Positions 23,952 to 32,597 of a stretch of DNA of 41,511 nt are shown piece after piece. Each line of letters starts with the position of its first letter. Position 1 is the stretch's first letter. A model generated the notes under the pieces. The model was given only the letters and a program-made list of their open reading frames with translations, was not told the origin of the DNA and searched no databases. The translations under genes and the position numbers were made by a program. Source of the stretch: a virus; IMG/VR virus record IMGVR_UViG_3300008262_000166, positions 1 to 41,511 of that record; one strand, 5' to 3'.

Positions 23952-24926
23952 ATGTCAAAATTAGTTTATGTTTCGGCTCAGCCTGATTTACCATATTTTC
24001 ATTGGCAGTGTGAGGTTTATGGATTTAATTTTGTGGAAAAAGGTATAGATCCATCTGATATTCATATGGTTTTTGGTATGGTAAATCCTGAACAAAAACC
24101 TTCGAAAAGTGCGATCGATCTGAGAAAATTAGGATATAATGTTCATTTTTATTCTGAAAATAGAGATGATAAAAATTATATTGCTAGTATAAAACCTTAT
24201 TTAATCTCAAATTGGTTAAGACATAACCCTGAATTTGGAAAATGTGTTTTTGTTCACGATTCCGATATAATTTTTAGAGAAAAACCTAATTATGATAGAT
24301 TTATTGATGATGACATATGTTATTTAGGGGATACAAAATTATATACTTCTTTTGATTATCTAAAAAAATGCTCAAAAAGATATGATGATAAATATAAAAT
24401 TGGTGAATTGGAGTTAATTAAAAGAATGACAGATGTTTTGGGTATCGATATTGATTGTTTGGAAAATAAAAATGATGTTTCCGGAGGTGCTCAATATATA
24501 ATAAAAGATACAAATTATAAAGATTGGTATAAGATTTATAAAGATTCAAATGAATTATATCACGTTCTAAATAATTTTCATAATCAATACCCAATAGATA
24601 ATGGAATTCAGGTTTGGACTGCTGAAATGTGGTCGTTACTTTGGAACTTATGGTGTATGAAAAAAGAAACAAGAATAGTAGATGAATTAGGATTTTCTTG
24701 GGCAACAGATACAATCGATATTTATAATAAGAAACCAATTTTACACATGGCTGGGGTACAACCTCACGAAAAAGAAAAAAAATTTTATAAAGGTGAATTC
24801 ACAAACATTAACCCAATTGAAAAATTGGTTGAGAATCAAGAATATTTCAAATATATAGATTCGAACAGCTCGACAATAAAATATATTGAAACTATGAAAT
24901 CTTTAATAAAAAAAACAAAAAACTAA
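23952..24926 (+). CDS. Glycosyltransferase resembling plant peptidyl Ser/Hyp O-glycosyltransferases (324 aa)
   Basis: The N-terminus MSKLVYVSAQPDLPYFHWQC (Trp18-Gln19 after an aromatic run), the acidic H102-D103-S104-D105 metal/nucleotide-sugar motif in VFVHDSDIIF, and the C-terminal T223-A-E-M-W227 segment follow the pattern of the plant SGT1/HPAT-type enzymes that sugar-decorate Ser and hydroxyproline in extensins. A GT-A fold is expected. No signal peptide or membrane segment is seen, so it acts in the host cytoplasm. I chose ATG at 23952 over a TTG two codons upstream. The gene sits between two Thr/Pro-stalk fibre genes, so those stalks are attractive substrates. The exact sugar and acceptor are unknown; sugar transfer to another target such as lipopolysaccharide is possible. 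Confidence 0.72.
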   Translation: MSKLVYVSAQPDLPYFHWQCEVYGFNFVEKGIDPSDIHMVFGMVNPEQKPSKSAIDLRKLGYNVHFYSENRDDKNYIASIKPYLISNWLRHNPEFGKCVFVHDSDIIFREKPNYDRFIDDDICYLGDTKLYTSFDYLKKCSKRYDDKYKIGELELIKRMTDVLGIDIDCLENKNDVSGGAQYIIKDTNYKDWYKIYKDSNELYHVLNNFHNQYPIDNGIQVWTAEMWSLLWNLWCMKKETRIVDELGFSWATDTIDIYNKKPILHMAGVQPHEKEKKFYKGEFTNINPIEKLVENQEYFKYIDSNSSTIKYIETMKSLIKKTKN

Positions 24927-24927
24927 T

Positions 24928-24934
24928 TATTTAT
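24928..24934 (+). promoter_or_regulatory. TATTTAT element, 17 nt before the 850-aa fibre gene
   Basis: Lies in the 25-nt gap after the glycosyltransferase. The 17-nt distance from the ATG at 24952 matches the 16 nt seen at 4935 and 14072. Confidence 0.42.
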
Positions 24935-24951
24935 ATTATTGAAGTCACATT

Positions 24952-27504
24952 ATGAGTTGTTTAGTTTATACTATAATTAATACCGGATCATCAAATTTAG
25001 CCATTGCTGATTTGGAGTCATATTTGGGAACGAGTTTAACTTGTACCCAAGATTATCCACCATTTTCTACAGGTGGTACAATATCACCGAGTCAAAGTGC
25101 CACCATAATTTTAACTGCTCCTGAGAAAACATTATTAGACCCTTCCGCGGATTGGGTGATTCTTGGACCCATAACTCCTACTCCTACACAAACTCCTACT
25201 AATACACCAACCCCAACTCAAACACCTACAAACACAGAAACTCCTACTAACACGCCAACTCAAACATCTACAGAGACACCTACAAATACACCTACTAATA
25301 CTGAAACACCTACTCAAACCACAACCGAAACTAATACTCCAACTCCAACACAAACACCAACTGAAACTCCAACCAATACCCCTACTAATACTGAAACACC
25401 AACCAATACACCTACTAATACAGAAACACCAACAAATACCCCTACTAATACAGAAACACCAACCAATACACCTACTAATACTGAAACTCCAACAAATACC
25501 CCTACTGAAACTCCAACTACGACCCCAACCCCAACACCAACACAGATTGTTTATACATTTGAAGATTGTTGTGATACGAACAACAGATTTAATGTTTCAG
25601 ATATTCCGGGAACATTATTTGTCGGCAATTTTTACTTCTTAAATACAAGTGTATTTTCGGGTTGTGCTCAAGTAATAACACTTCAGTCTGGACTACCTAT
25701 TTATACTTTGATTAATTCAACAAGTTATGGGGATTGTATAACTTGTTTGATTACGGAATCGGTAATTTGTTCTTCACCAACACCTACTAATACTCCAACA
25801 AATACCGAGACGCCTACTGAAACTCCAACTAACACACCTACAAACACAGAAACACCTACTAATACACCTACTAATACTGAAACCCCAACTAATACTCCAA
25901 CTAATACACCAACACCAACCGCAACAGAGGTTTGTCCAAATGTTTATTGTTTAAACACCGGAGGAGTTACCCCTTTCGATGGTGAATATTATTTGACAGG
26001 AATACATAATACTTATGATTATTATACGGGGGGAACGGGTACAACTGCATTTATTTATTATGACACTACAAAATGGTGTTTATCACTTGCATTAGATGGT
26101 CCTTGTATTTTATTTGGAAAAACACCTTGTAATAGTGTTTGCCCTGATTTATGTGATGAATTACAACCGGGATTATGTCCTCCCCCAATACCACCGGGTC
26201 CTTGTGAAACGTTTGAATTTGAGGCATTATTCGACTGTAATATTCCTTTACCTTCTAATACTCCATCAGTATCACCTACTACAACGACAACGCCTACACC
26301 AACAAATACACCAACAATTACTCAAAAATGTTTTAGTGTTGGAATGACCTTAAGTGCCACAACTCTTCCTACTCCTACAATGACGCCAACGCCAACAATC
26401 ACACCAACAAATATAGATAGAAATATATGTTTCATTGGGGCGGTAAATTATGAAATTTTCGATGAAACTTTGGTATGTAGTGAGTTGAATGTTTTGAAAA
26501 ATTGTGCAACAAATGCGTATTTTTATGTTATTGAACCTATAGAAATACAAGGAATTGAACTTCCTTCAGGTGTTACAATTAATGTTGTTATTGATGGTAA
26601 TAGTGAGTGTGTATATTATGAAGGTAAAAAATTAGCATCTAAAAACGCAACTCTTAATTCTGTTATTTCAGTAATACAAGATTGTAGTTTTTGTTCTAAT
26701 CTACCTCCGACATCAACACCGACACCGACTAAAACAACTGGGTTGACCCCTGAACCAACATCAACACCAACTAAAACACCGACACCGACTAAAACAACTG
26801 GGCTGACCCCTGAACCAACGACAACACCAACTATGACTCCAACCCAAACCAAAACTCCCGGATTAAGTGCTGAACCAACATCAACACCAACTATGACTCC
26901 AACACAAACTGAAACTCCTAATTCATGTAATCAAATGTATTTTGTTGTTTGTAAATCACCAAGTAGTTCGGCAACAACCATATCTGTTTCAGGTAATACA
27001 TTATACAACGGAAGACCATACTTTATATTAGAAAATAATTCTATGAATGTTGTTTATTGGGATAGTGGAACCACAAAATGGGTGTCTTCAGTATCTGGAT
27101 TAACTGGGACAACAATGAACAGTTTAGATAATAATAATAACCCTCTACCAATTGCAGATTCGACTTATCAGTGGGAATTTGATTGCGATACTTTGAGTTT
27201 TGTAAATAATGTAGTTGTAGATTCTTATACAGGACCTTGTATTACACCGACCATAACACCTACCGCAACTATAACACCAACTAAAACGAGAAACAATTGT
27301 TATCAATATGAGGTATTTGCTTTGGGTGGATCACCAGGACAATCTTATCCTTTCACATATACTAAATGTGATTTGACTCCGGGGACAGGATTGGTACAAA
27401 ATGGGGCACCACCAATTACACTTTGTGGTATTTCGAATTCGTTTACATCAACATCGCCATTTGTAAATTTTGGATCAAATGGACCTATTCCACCATGTCA
27501 ATAA
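24952..27504 (+). CDS. Multi-stalk modular fibre protein (850 aa)
   Basis: It begins with a Cys-containing N-domain ([20 protein letters not shown]) and then alternates folded Cys-bracketed modules with Thr/Pro stalks at 25171-25545, 25777-25923, 26242-26325, 26365-26412, 26704-26920 and 27241-27290. Between stalks lie modules such as [11 protein letters not shown]...GCAQV (about 25550-25770) and two relatives of a WD/TKW-type module (GEYYLTG with [19 protein letters not shown] with [10 protein letters not shown]). The last module ([19 protein letters not shown]) is related to the Cys-rich C-terminus of the SprB-like fibre. There is no signal or membrane segment. It is probably a long side fibre or decoration protein with several binding heads. 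The gene with the standalone adaptor domain follows after 13 nt. Confidence 0.8.
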   Translation: MSCLVYTIINTGSSNLAIADLESYLGTSLTCTQDYPPFSTGGTISPSQSATIILTAPEKTLLDPSADWVILGPITPTPTQTPTNTPTPTQTPTNTETPTNTPTQTSTETPTNTPTNTETPTQTTTETNTPTPTQTPTETPTNTPTNTETPTNTPTNTETPTNTPTNTETPTNTPTNTETPTNTPTETPTTTPTPTPTQIVYTFEDCCDTNNRFNVSDIPGTLFVGNFYFLNTSVFSGCAQVITLQSGLPIYTLINSTSYGDCITCLITESVICSSPTPTNTPTNTETPTETPTNTPTNTETPTNTPTNTETPTNTPTNTPTPTATEVCPNVYCLNTGGVTPFDGEYYLTGIHNTYDYYTGGTGTTAFIYYDTTKWCLSLALDGPCILFGKTPCNSVCPDLCDELQPGLCPPPIPPGPCETFEFEALFDCNIPLPSNTPSVSPTTTTTPTPTNTPTITQKCFSVGMTLSATTLPTPTMTPTPTITPTNIDRNICFIGAVNYEIFDETLVCSELNVLKNCATNAYFYVIEPIEIQGIELPSGVTINVVIDGNSECVYYEGKKLASKNATLNSVISVIQDCSFCSNLPPTSTPTPTKTTGLTPEPTSTPTKTPTPTKTTGLTPEPTTTPTMTPTQTKTPGLSAEPTSTPTMTPTQTETPNSCNQMYFVVCKSPSSSATTISVSGNTLYNGRPYFILENNSMNVVYWDSGTTKWVSSVSGLTGTTMNSLDNNNNPLPIADSTYQWEFDCDTLSFVNNVVVDSYTGPCITPTITPTATITPTKTRNNCYQYEVFALGGSPGQSYPFTYTKCDLTPGTGLVQNGAPPITLCGISNSFTSTSPFVNFGSNGPIPPCQ
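25171..25545 (+). repeat. Thr/Pro stalk 3, with four 30-nt tandem units
   Basis: The stalk uses Thr, Pro, Asn, Glu, Gln and Ser. Four consecutive 30-nt units at 25381-25410, 25411-25440, 25441-25470 and 25471-25500 are nearly identical and encode [10 protein letters not shown]. The preceding unit (25351-25380) is a more diverged copy. Confidence 0.88.
25777..25923 (+). repeat. Thr/Pro stalk 4 (same period as stalk 3)
   Basis: About 48 codons with the same [10 protein letters not shown] period as the preceding stalk, placed between two folded modules of the same fibre protein. Confidence 0.8.
26704..26920 (+). repeat. Thr/Pro stalk 5 with KTxGLxxEP cassettes
   Basis: Two almost identical DNA blocks of about 66 nt (starting near 26720 and 26786) encode [20 protein letters not shown] and a near copy. 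A third variant, [20 protein letters not shown], follows. A fourth relative ([16 protein letters not shown]) sits in the SprB-like fibre at about 20227. Confidence 0.82.
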
Positions 27505-27517
27505 AAATAAAAAAATT

Positions 27518-27739
27518 ATGTCAAAACTAGTAACCATAACGAGTTTAACAGGATCACAACCTTTCGATGTTTATCTATGTGATAATACATATAATAGTTG
27601 TATGTATATTTCAACTATCAATAATATCGATGTTCCATATTCATTTCTTGTAACATTACCCTATTTATCGTTAAATGAAGTTGGCGTGAAAGTAATAGAC
27701 AATAATCAATGCATAATTCAAAACAAAGTTAATATATAA
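27518..27739 (+). CDS. Standalone N-terminal adaptor domain protein (73 aa)
   Basis: The start MSKLVTITSLTGSQPFDVYL is at 27518, 13 nt after the preceding stop; an in-frame ATG at 27470 lies inside the preceding gene and is rejected. The whole protein corresponds to the N-terminal domain of the fibre at 21265, and more weakly to the N-termini of the proteins at 29124 and 31241: an ITG-x-x-P-[FY]-[DE]-V strand, a Cys-Asp, a P-x-x-F-x-V strand and a closing KVID-x-x-x-C. As such N-termini normally attach a fibre to the virion, this could be a free adaptor or connector, or the head of a fibre whose distal part is the next gene. It overlaps the next gene by one base (TAATG). Confidence 0.75.
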   Translation: MSKLVTITSLTGSQPFDVYLCDNTYNSCMYISTINNIDVPYSFLVTLPYLSLNEVGVKVIDNNQCIIQNKVNI

Positions 27740-29112
27740 TGTCTTGTATTAAAAATACATTAGGGTTTGATATAGATTCCAAGCAAATGGCGTGTGTCAA
27801 TTATTGGGTAAATCCTATTGATTATTTTTTAACCTGTAATTATAATACCAACCCTAATTTAAACATAAACTGTAGTGCATATACAGATTCTGGTTGCACA
27901 GTTTTCGTAAACACAAATGGTTATTTTTCTCAAAATAACACATTAAGACCCTATTCACCAAGCACTCCAAATCCGAATCTTAATCCGGTTGAAGCATGTT
28001 TGACAAGCTCATCTGTAAAAAAATGTTGCGGAGATGATGATACGGTTTACAAAATATCCAATTTAAGTTTAATATTAGGATTTGCAGCACCCGTTGGAAT
28101 TGTTTTGGATTTAGAAGTTACGGATTCTAATTTTAATATTTTTAGACAGTGTTTTGAAGTTGTTCCATCTGCAACCGCTGTAGTTCCATTATTAACCGCA
28201 AATAATGTTTTTGGTAAATATGCAATTGATGACTGTGATATTTGTAGAGATACAAATCCAAATTGTTATTTACCGGATGGGAATTTTACATTCCAAAATT
28301 GTAAAACAGGGTCACAAATTGTATTAACAATTGATGAAGCGAACACCATAAAAGTTGGTGATGTTGTATCATTTAGTGGTGAATGTTATTCGGCGACGAC
28401 AATCCCACCTGTATTACCGTCAACTGGATCTACAGGTCCGGTATTGGCGGGAGGATGTAATAACTCTTTTTGTAAACCAACACCTCCCGTAACTATACAA
28501 AGTGAATACGTTTCCGGATGTTGTGATGGAAGAGTTTATAAACTAATTTCAGGTAATAAATATAACGTTGGGTTTACTTTAAGTGTTGAACCTTTTAATT
28601 TCTGTTATACTGTTATAAATAAGCCTGCATCAACTGTTGTAGTTTATGATTTAAACGATTTTGCGGGAATAACAATAACAACGGGATGTGATAGTTTGGA
28701 ATGTCAAACTTGTCCTCCCGGACCACAACCAATACCAACTGGTTCTGGACCAACTGCTGATCCTTGTAATCCAATTACAATATTTGATATGTTTATCAAA
28801 TGTTTGGCTGTGAATCCAACATCAACAACATTTGGTTTATTATCTGTGGCGGTTACCGGAGGAACACAACCTTACACCTATACTTGGACAACACCTCAAG
28901 GAACAAAAATAAAAAATGTTAAAACTCTTATTAATCAACCTGAAGGAACTTATGAAATTGAGGTAGTTGATAAGTATGGTGATTTCATTAAAAAGGAGTT
29001 TTGTACATTAACGGAAATAAAAGATTGCACCTTCCAAGCTAGAATAAAATCAATATCTAATTTAGATTGTCAAAAAATAACGGCAATACAAGGATATTGT
29101 TTTAGTCCATAA
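27739..29112 (+). CDS. Cys-rich modular virion protein (457 aa)
   Basis: Starts one base inside the preceding stop. It is built of Cys-bracketed beta modules: KKCCGDDDTVYKIS (about residue 94), FQNCKTGSQIVLTID with VGDVVSFSGECYS (about residues 190-215), and SGCCDGRVYKLISGNKYNVG with FNFCYTV (about 258-290). The last 100 residues contain one SprB-like unit (TGGTQPYTYTWTTPQG, then PEGTYEIEVVDKYG). The FQNC/GECY module resembles the FEDCC/GCAQV module of the preceding 850-aa fibre. No signal peptide or membrane segment is seen. It is likely an adhesion-locus structural protein, working with the 73-aa adaptor. Confidence 0.75.
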   Translation: MSCIKNTLGFDIDSKQMACVNYWVNPIDYFLTCNYNTNPNLNINCSAYTDSGCTVFVNTNGYFSQNNTLRPYSPSTPNPNLNPVEACLTSSSVKKCCGDDDTVYKISNLSLILGFAAPVGIVLDLEVTDSNFNIFRQCFEVVPSATAVVPLLTANNVFGKYAIDDCDICRDTNPNCYLPDGNFTFQNCKTGSQIVLTIDEANTIKVGDVVSFSGECYSATTIPPVLPSTGSTGPVLAGGCNNSFCKPTPPVTIQSEYVSGCCDGRVYKLISGNKYNVGFTLSVEPFNFCYTVINKPASTVVVYDLNDFAGITITTGCDSLECQTCPPGPQPIPTGSGPTADPCNPITIFDMFIKCLAVNPTSTTFGLLSVAVTGGTQPYTYTWTTPQGTKIKNVKTLINQPEGTYEIEVVDKYGDFIKKEFCTLTEIKDCTFQARIKSISNLDCQKITAIQGYCFSP

Positions 29113-29123
29113 AAATATATAAT

Positions 29124-31235
29124 ATGACATTTACAGCTTCAACATGTTTAACTGATTTAGGGGGAACCACATTAACTGACCCAATAAAATTTTATTCGGA
29201 CGTGAATAATTTTTTGTTTGAGTTCGGAAGTGCGAATTTGTCTGAGTTAACGGGTAGTTCTTGTCCTTACATTCTTCAGAATATCCCTGACGGAACAAAA
29301 GTTGTAAAATTTGTATCAGAAAATAATTATTGTGCAACTGTTGATGTTGAAAAATTAGATTGTGATTATTTCAATTTTCAATTAATAACAAATAATGCCG
29401 TTAGTAGAATAATAACTGGAAATGTTTCTTTAAAAGCATCCAATACCAATCTATCTGATTATTCTATTGCTTGGTATGGGCCTGACAATAAAAATAATTT
29501 AGTATTTACATCAGGAAAAGGTAGTTTCAGTTATGATTTTACCGACCCGATAAATCAACCGGTTGAGGGTGGGACATATTATCCTGTTGTTCAAAATGTA
29601 AAATTTAATGGTAAAACATTTTCAAATACTGGTGGAACCGCTCAAATTTATGTGGATTTAGAAGATTGTTTAGAACCACAAGTAATTCAACCTTGTAATT
29701 GTGAAAATCGAACCTCTCAATTTGGGGATAAATATAATCATTCGTATCAATATATTGCAAAATCAAATGTAAATCCTGTCCCTATTAATGTTTCTTTAAC
29801 ATTATCGGCGGGAACTAAATATGTAGGATGGGCGTTTAAAGGGTATAACTTACCTGATAGGTTAACGGTATATTTCCAAGGTTCTGCATACCCGATACAA
29901 ATAGGGTTAGATGATTGGTTGATTGGGGACTTAGTCCCGGCTAATTCTATGAAACCGACTGACTTTCCCAAAAGTGCAAAAACAGAGTTCGATGCATTCA
30001 TTAGTAGAGTCATATCTTTAGAAAAATTTACAGTAAATGATAATGACAAAATTGTGTTCACTATAATCCCGAGTAATAATGAAACAGAATGGGATCTTAA
30101 ATATACATGTTTAGCCGATCAATTATGTTTACCCTGTCTTTTTGATCAAAACAACTACAGAATTCCAAAAAGCTCAATAACAGTAAATTATGATAGTGTT
30201 ACATGTGAAACTGAGATAAAATATCAAGTTCTGAATAATTGTCAATCTAATGGTAATTTTTTTAATTACAATTTAAATTTTAATTTTTTGTTTCCTTGGT
30301 TTATTCCAAACGCTAATTCGACACTTTTATATAGAGAATTTTATTACATAAACAAATTAATTTGTTCATATTATGATTTGGGACCTAAAGATAATCAGAA
30401 CGTAACTTGTGGTAATCCCTTAAAATTCACATTCGCCAATAATGGCTCGGTCAATACTCATACATTTAGTGGTGATCCTGCCGATATAAATTTTTATTAC
30501 AATCAGTTGATAACTTCGATACAAACATATTCAGGAACAACCACTACCGATAATCAACAACTTGACTATTATAATTATATCAATATAAACATACCATTAG
30601 ATACCGCTGAAAGTTGTGAAAAATTACCTATGAATGTATGGTCAATACCGGTATCGTCTAACATAATTAAAAGTGTGGATAACAAAACTTTAACAATAAC
30701 TCCTACATTATTGACCTATAATCCTGATGTTCTTAATACACTACCAAACAGTTCATGTAATAGTTGTGGTAAAACTCTCCAAGATAATGTCAATAGAGTG
30801 AACTCTTTGTCTTCGGCTAATTTTGGTACATATAGTTTGACAATTCCTAATGGAAGACCTAAGGATTTACTTTTTGCCTTTTATAAGGCATATGACTCAA
30901 TCAATACTTTTACCTCGAGAACTCAAACAGGGTATATAATTTACACTCCGGCACTATTGGATACAATACCATTTTCAGGAAGTAATGTTTTGATACCATC
31001 TTTGAGTGCGTCAACTTGTGATGTGTTAGAATGTGGAAATTTTGATAATAATACAGGAATTGGTATAAACACTAGATATTATTACACAAGTAAACTTTTG
31101 GATCCTTCTGATCCCACAGCATTTAAGATTACAACTAATTTAATACAGAACTGTATTACCACCAGTAATGAGATTGATATATACATATACTCCGGAGGAA
31201 CTGTTCAATATTTTGATCCAAATTATATAATATAA
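29124..31235 (+). CDS. Putative fibre/adhesin subunit (703 aa)
   Basis: The N-terminal 75 residues follow the adaptor pattern loosely (LTDLGGTTLTDPIKFYSDVN, then the C at YCATVDVEKLDC). The remainder is a long Asn/Tyr/Phe-rich beta region with scattered Cys pairs (QPCNCENR at about residue 190; CLADQLCLPC at about residue 330). No Thr/Pro stalk is present. There are no recognisable catalytic motifs. It lies 11 nt after the preceding gene and 5 nt before the next, so it is co-transcribed with the adhesion proteins. Virion fibre assignment rests on neighbours and composition. Confidence 0.68.
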   Translation: MTFTASTCLTDLGGTTLTDPIKFYSDVNNFLFEFGSANLSELTGSSCPYILQNIPDGTKVVKFVSENNYCATVDVEKLDCDYFNFQLITNNAVSRIITGNVSLKASNTNLSDYSIAWYGPDNKNNLVFTSGKGSFSYDFTDPINQPVEGGTYYPVVQNVKFNGKTFSNTGGTAQIYVDLEDCLEPQVIQPCNCENRTSQFGDKYNHSYQYIAKSNVNPVPINVSLTLSAGTKYVGWAFKGYNLPDRLTVYFQGSAYPIQIGLDDWLIGDLVPANSMKPTDFPKSAKTEFDAFISRVISLEKFTVNDNDKIVFTIIPSNNETEWDLKYTCLADQLCLPCLFDQNNYRIPKSSITVNYDSVTCETEIKYQVLNNCQSNGNFFNYNLNFNFLFPWFIPNANSTLLYREFYYINKLICSYYDLGPKDNQNVTCGNPLKFTFANNGSVNTHTFSGDPADINFYYNQLITSIQTYSGTTTTDNQQLDYYNYININIPLDTAESCEKLPMNVWSIPVSSNIIKSVDNKTLTITPTLLTYNPDVLNTLPNSSCNSCGKTLQDNVNRVNSLSSANFGTYSLTIPNGRPKDLLFAFYKAYDSINTFTSRTQTGYIIYTPALLDTIPFSGSNVLIPSLSASTCDVLECGNFDNNTGIGINTRYYYTSKLLDPSDPTAFKITTNLIQNCITTSNEIDIYIYSGGTVQYFDPNYII

Positions 31236-31240
31236 AAACT

Positions 31241-32584
31241 ATGGCGACAAGATTTATAGATATTCAAATTACAGGAGGAACCTCACCGGGTTTATATGAC
31301 ATTTATTATGATGTTGTTAATCCGGGATTAATAGTTTCTGCATTTACAATTACAAATACTTTTTTGGCGAAAAATCTAACACTTTCACAAATGCAAGGAG
31401 GATTCATAATAGGATTTCCCGATACTGCAAAGAAAGTTATATTATATAATCAAAAATGTAAAACATCTCAAATTTTTGATTTGGATCCTATACTAGCCAA
31501 TTATCCGGATATTTGTTTGTTAATTTTTGATTTACAAAACTCAACAACCGATAATTTACAATTTCAATATTCTAATGGTCTAGTAAATAATAAACCATTA
31601 TATGATGGAGGTTCATACAAACTTGTTTGGAACAATAATGGTTATTGGGATTTATCAGGATATACAAATAATGGAACAACATTCATATCAAACGACAATG
31701 ACAACGTTCCTGAAACAAATTGGAATGCAATAGGTTTGAATTCAAACGATTTTGTAGTTGTATCACAAACAGGAAATTGTTCAAATGTTGTTTCTAATTT
31801 TGTTTTTCTTAATGCTGAAGGATTTGATGCGGATTGTGGTGATTCAAACGGATCTATTTTGGCGACCGCTTTAGGAGGAAATCCACCGTGGGAGTATTCT
31901 ATTGACGGGGGATCGACTTTTCAACAAACGGGTTTATTTACGTCTTTGATTAAAGATACATATATTGTTGTTGCAAAAGACGCTGATGATACAATTGTCA
32001 GTGAAATTGTTGTTGTCGGAGGACCTGACGTAAATGAATTTTCTTTACAATCTCAATCTCAATCAACAAAAAAACTAAATAAAATAGGTTTTACACAGTT
32101 TTATGAAACAACTATAATTTATGATACTTCATTTATTCCTGTTGGAGAACAAATAACATTTAATTATGTTATGGAGTTTAATTTGAATTATGTTCAACCA
32201 GGATCTGCTAAATTTGAAATTCAATCTAGTAGTTTAGAAATATTAAAAAATAGCATACCACAAGGAATTCCTTCACAAGTTGATTTACAAAATCTTACAC
32301 AAGTCGGACCCTCAAGTTGTGATCCGTCATTTTCAATATATCAAGGATTTGTTAAATATAAAACAGGTCAAATTACATTGGACAACAACGACAATTTTGA
32401 AGTAAAATTTGTTTATGGAATAAATACGGACGAATTAGGCGCGTTTGACCCGGCAACAAATTGTTTTACACAGGCGGATGTCAATATTTCATCATATGTC
32501 ACGGATGTTCAATACAGTTGCGACTGTTGTAATTTAACAGATACAACTGTTACAACATCAATTAAGCAAATTTATCAACCATAA
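31241..32584 (+). CDS. Modular fibre protein with one SprB-like unit (447 aa)
   Basis: The N-terminus RFIDIQITGGTSPGLYDIYY has the adaptor-like form seen at 27518 and 21265. Residues about 105-180 carry the WD/TKW-type module also found twice in the 850-aa fibre (NNKPLYDGGSYKLVWNNNGY, then a DNDNVPETNW stretch). Residues about 195-265 are one SprB-like unit (DADCGDSNGSILATALGG, PPWEYSIDGG, then KDTYIVVAKDADD). The remainder is beta-rich and ends with a Cys-Asp-Cys-Cys cluster near the C-terminus. It combines modules found separately in neighbours, which supports module exchange. A TATTTAT element immediately follows its stop codon. Confidence 0.75.
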   Translation: MATRFIDIQITGGTSPGLYDIYYDVVNPGLIVSAFTITNTFLAKNLTLSQMQGGFIIGFPDTAKKVILYNQKCKTSQIFDLDPILANYPDICLLIFDLQNSTTDNLQFQYSNGLVNNKPLYDGGSYKLVWNNNGYWDLSGYTNNGTTFISNDNDNVPETNWNAIGLNSNDFVVVSQTGNCSNVVSNFVFLNAEGFDADCGDSNGSILATALGGNPPWEYSIDGGSTFQQTGLFTSLIKDTYIVVAKDADDTIVSEIVVVGGPDVNEFSLQSQSQSTKKLNKIGFTQFYETTIIYDTSFIPVGEQITFNYVMEFNLNYVQPGSAKFEIQSSSLEILKNSIPQGIPSQVDLQNLTQVGPSSCDPSFSIYQGFVKYKTGQITLDNNDNFEVKFVYGINTDELGAFDPATNCFTQADVNISSYVTDVQYSCDCCNLTDTTVTTSIKQIYQP

Positions 32585-32585
32585 A

Positions 32586-32592
32586 TATTTAT
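32586..32592 (+). promoter_or_regulatory. TATTTAT element, 5 nt before the 738-aa gene
   Basis: Situated in a 13-nt gap, directly after the preceding stop. The order is TATTTAT, then TCAAT, then ATG. The minus-strand gene at 23883 has TATTTAT, then CAAAT, then ATG, so both element and spacing agree. Confidence 0.42.
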
Positions 32593-32597
32593 TCAAT

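Noticed and set aside
25381-25500. Regularly spaced 30-nt repeats as a CRISPR array
   Set aside because: Units are directly tandem, in frame, without unique spacers, and translate as a Thr/Pro stalk of one protein; no cas genes are present.
27470-27517. Start of the 73-aa adaptor gene at 27470
   Set aside because: It lies inside the preceding gene and adds 16 residues unrelated to the domain; the ATG at 27518 fits the homologous N-terminus.
17922-32584. Diversity-generating retroelement acting on the fibres
   Set aside because: No reverse transcriptase and no template/variable repeat pair with A-biased changes are visible in this window.
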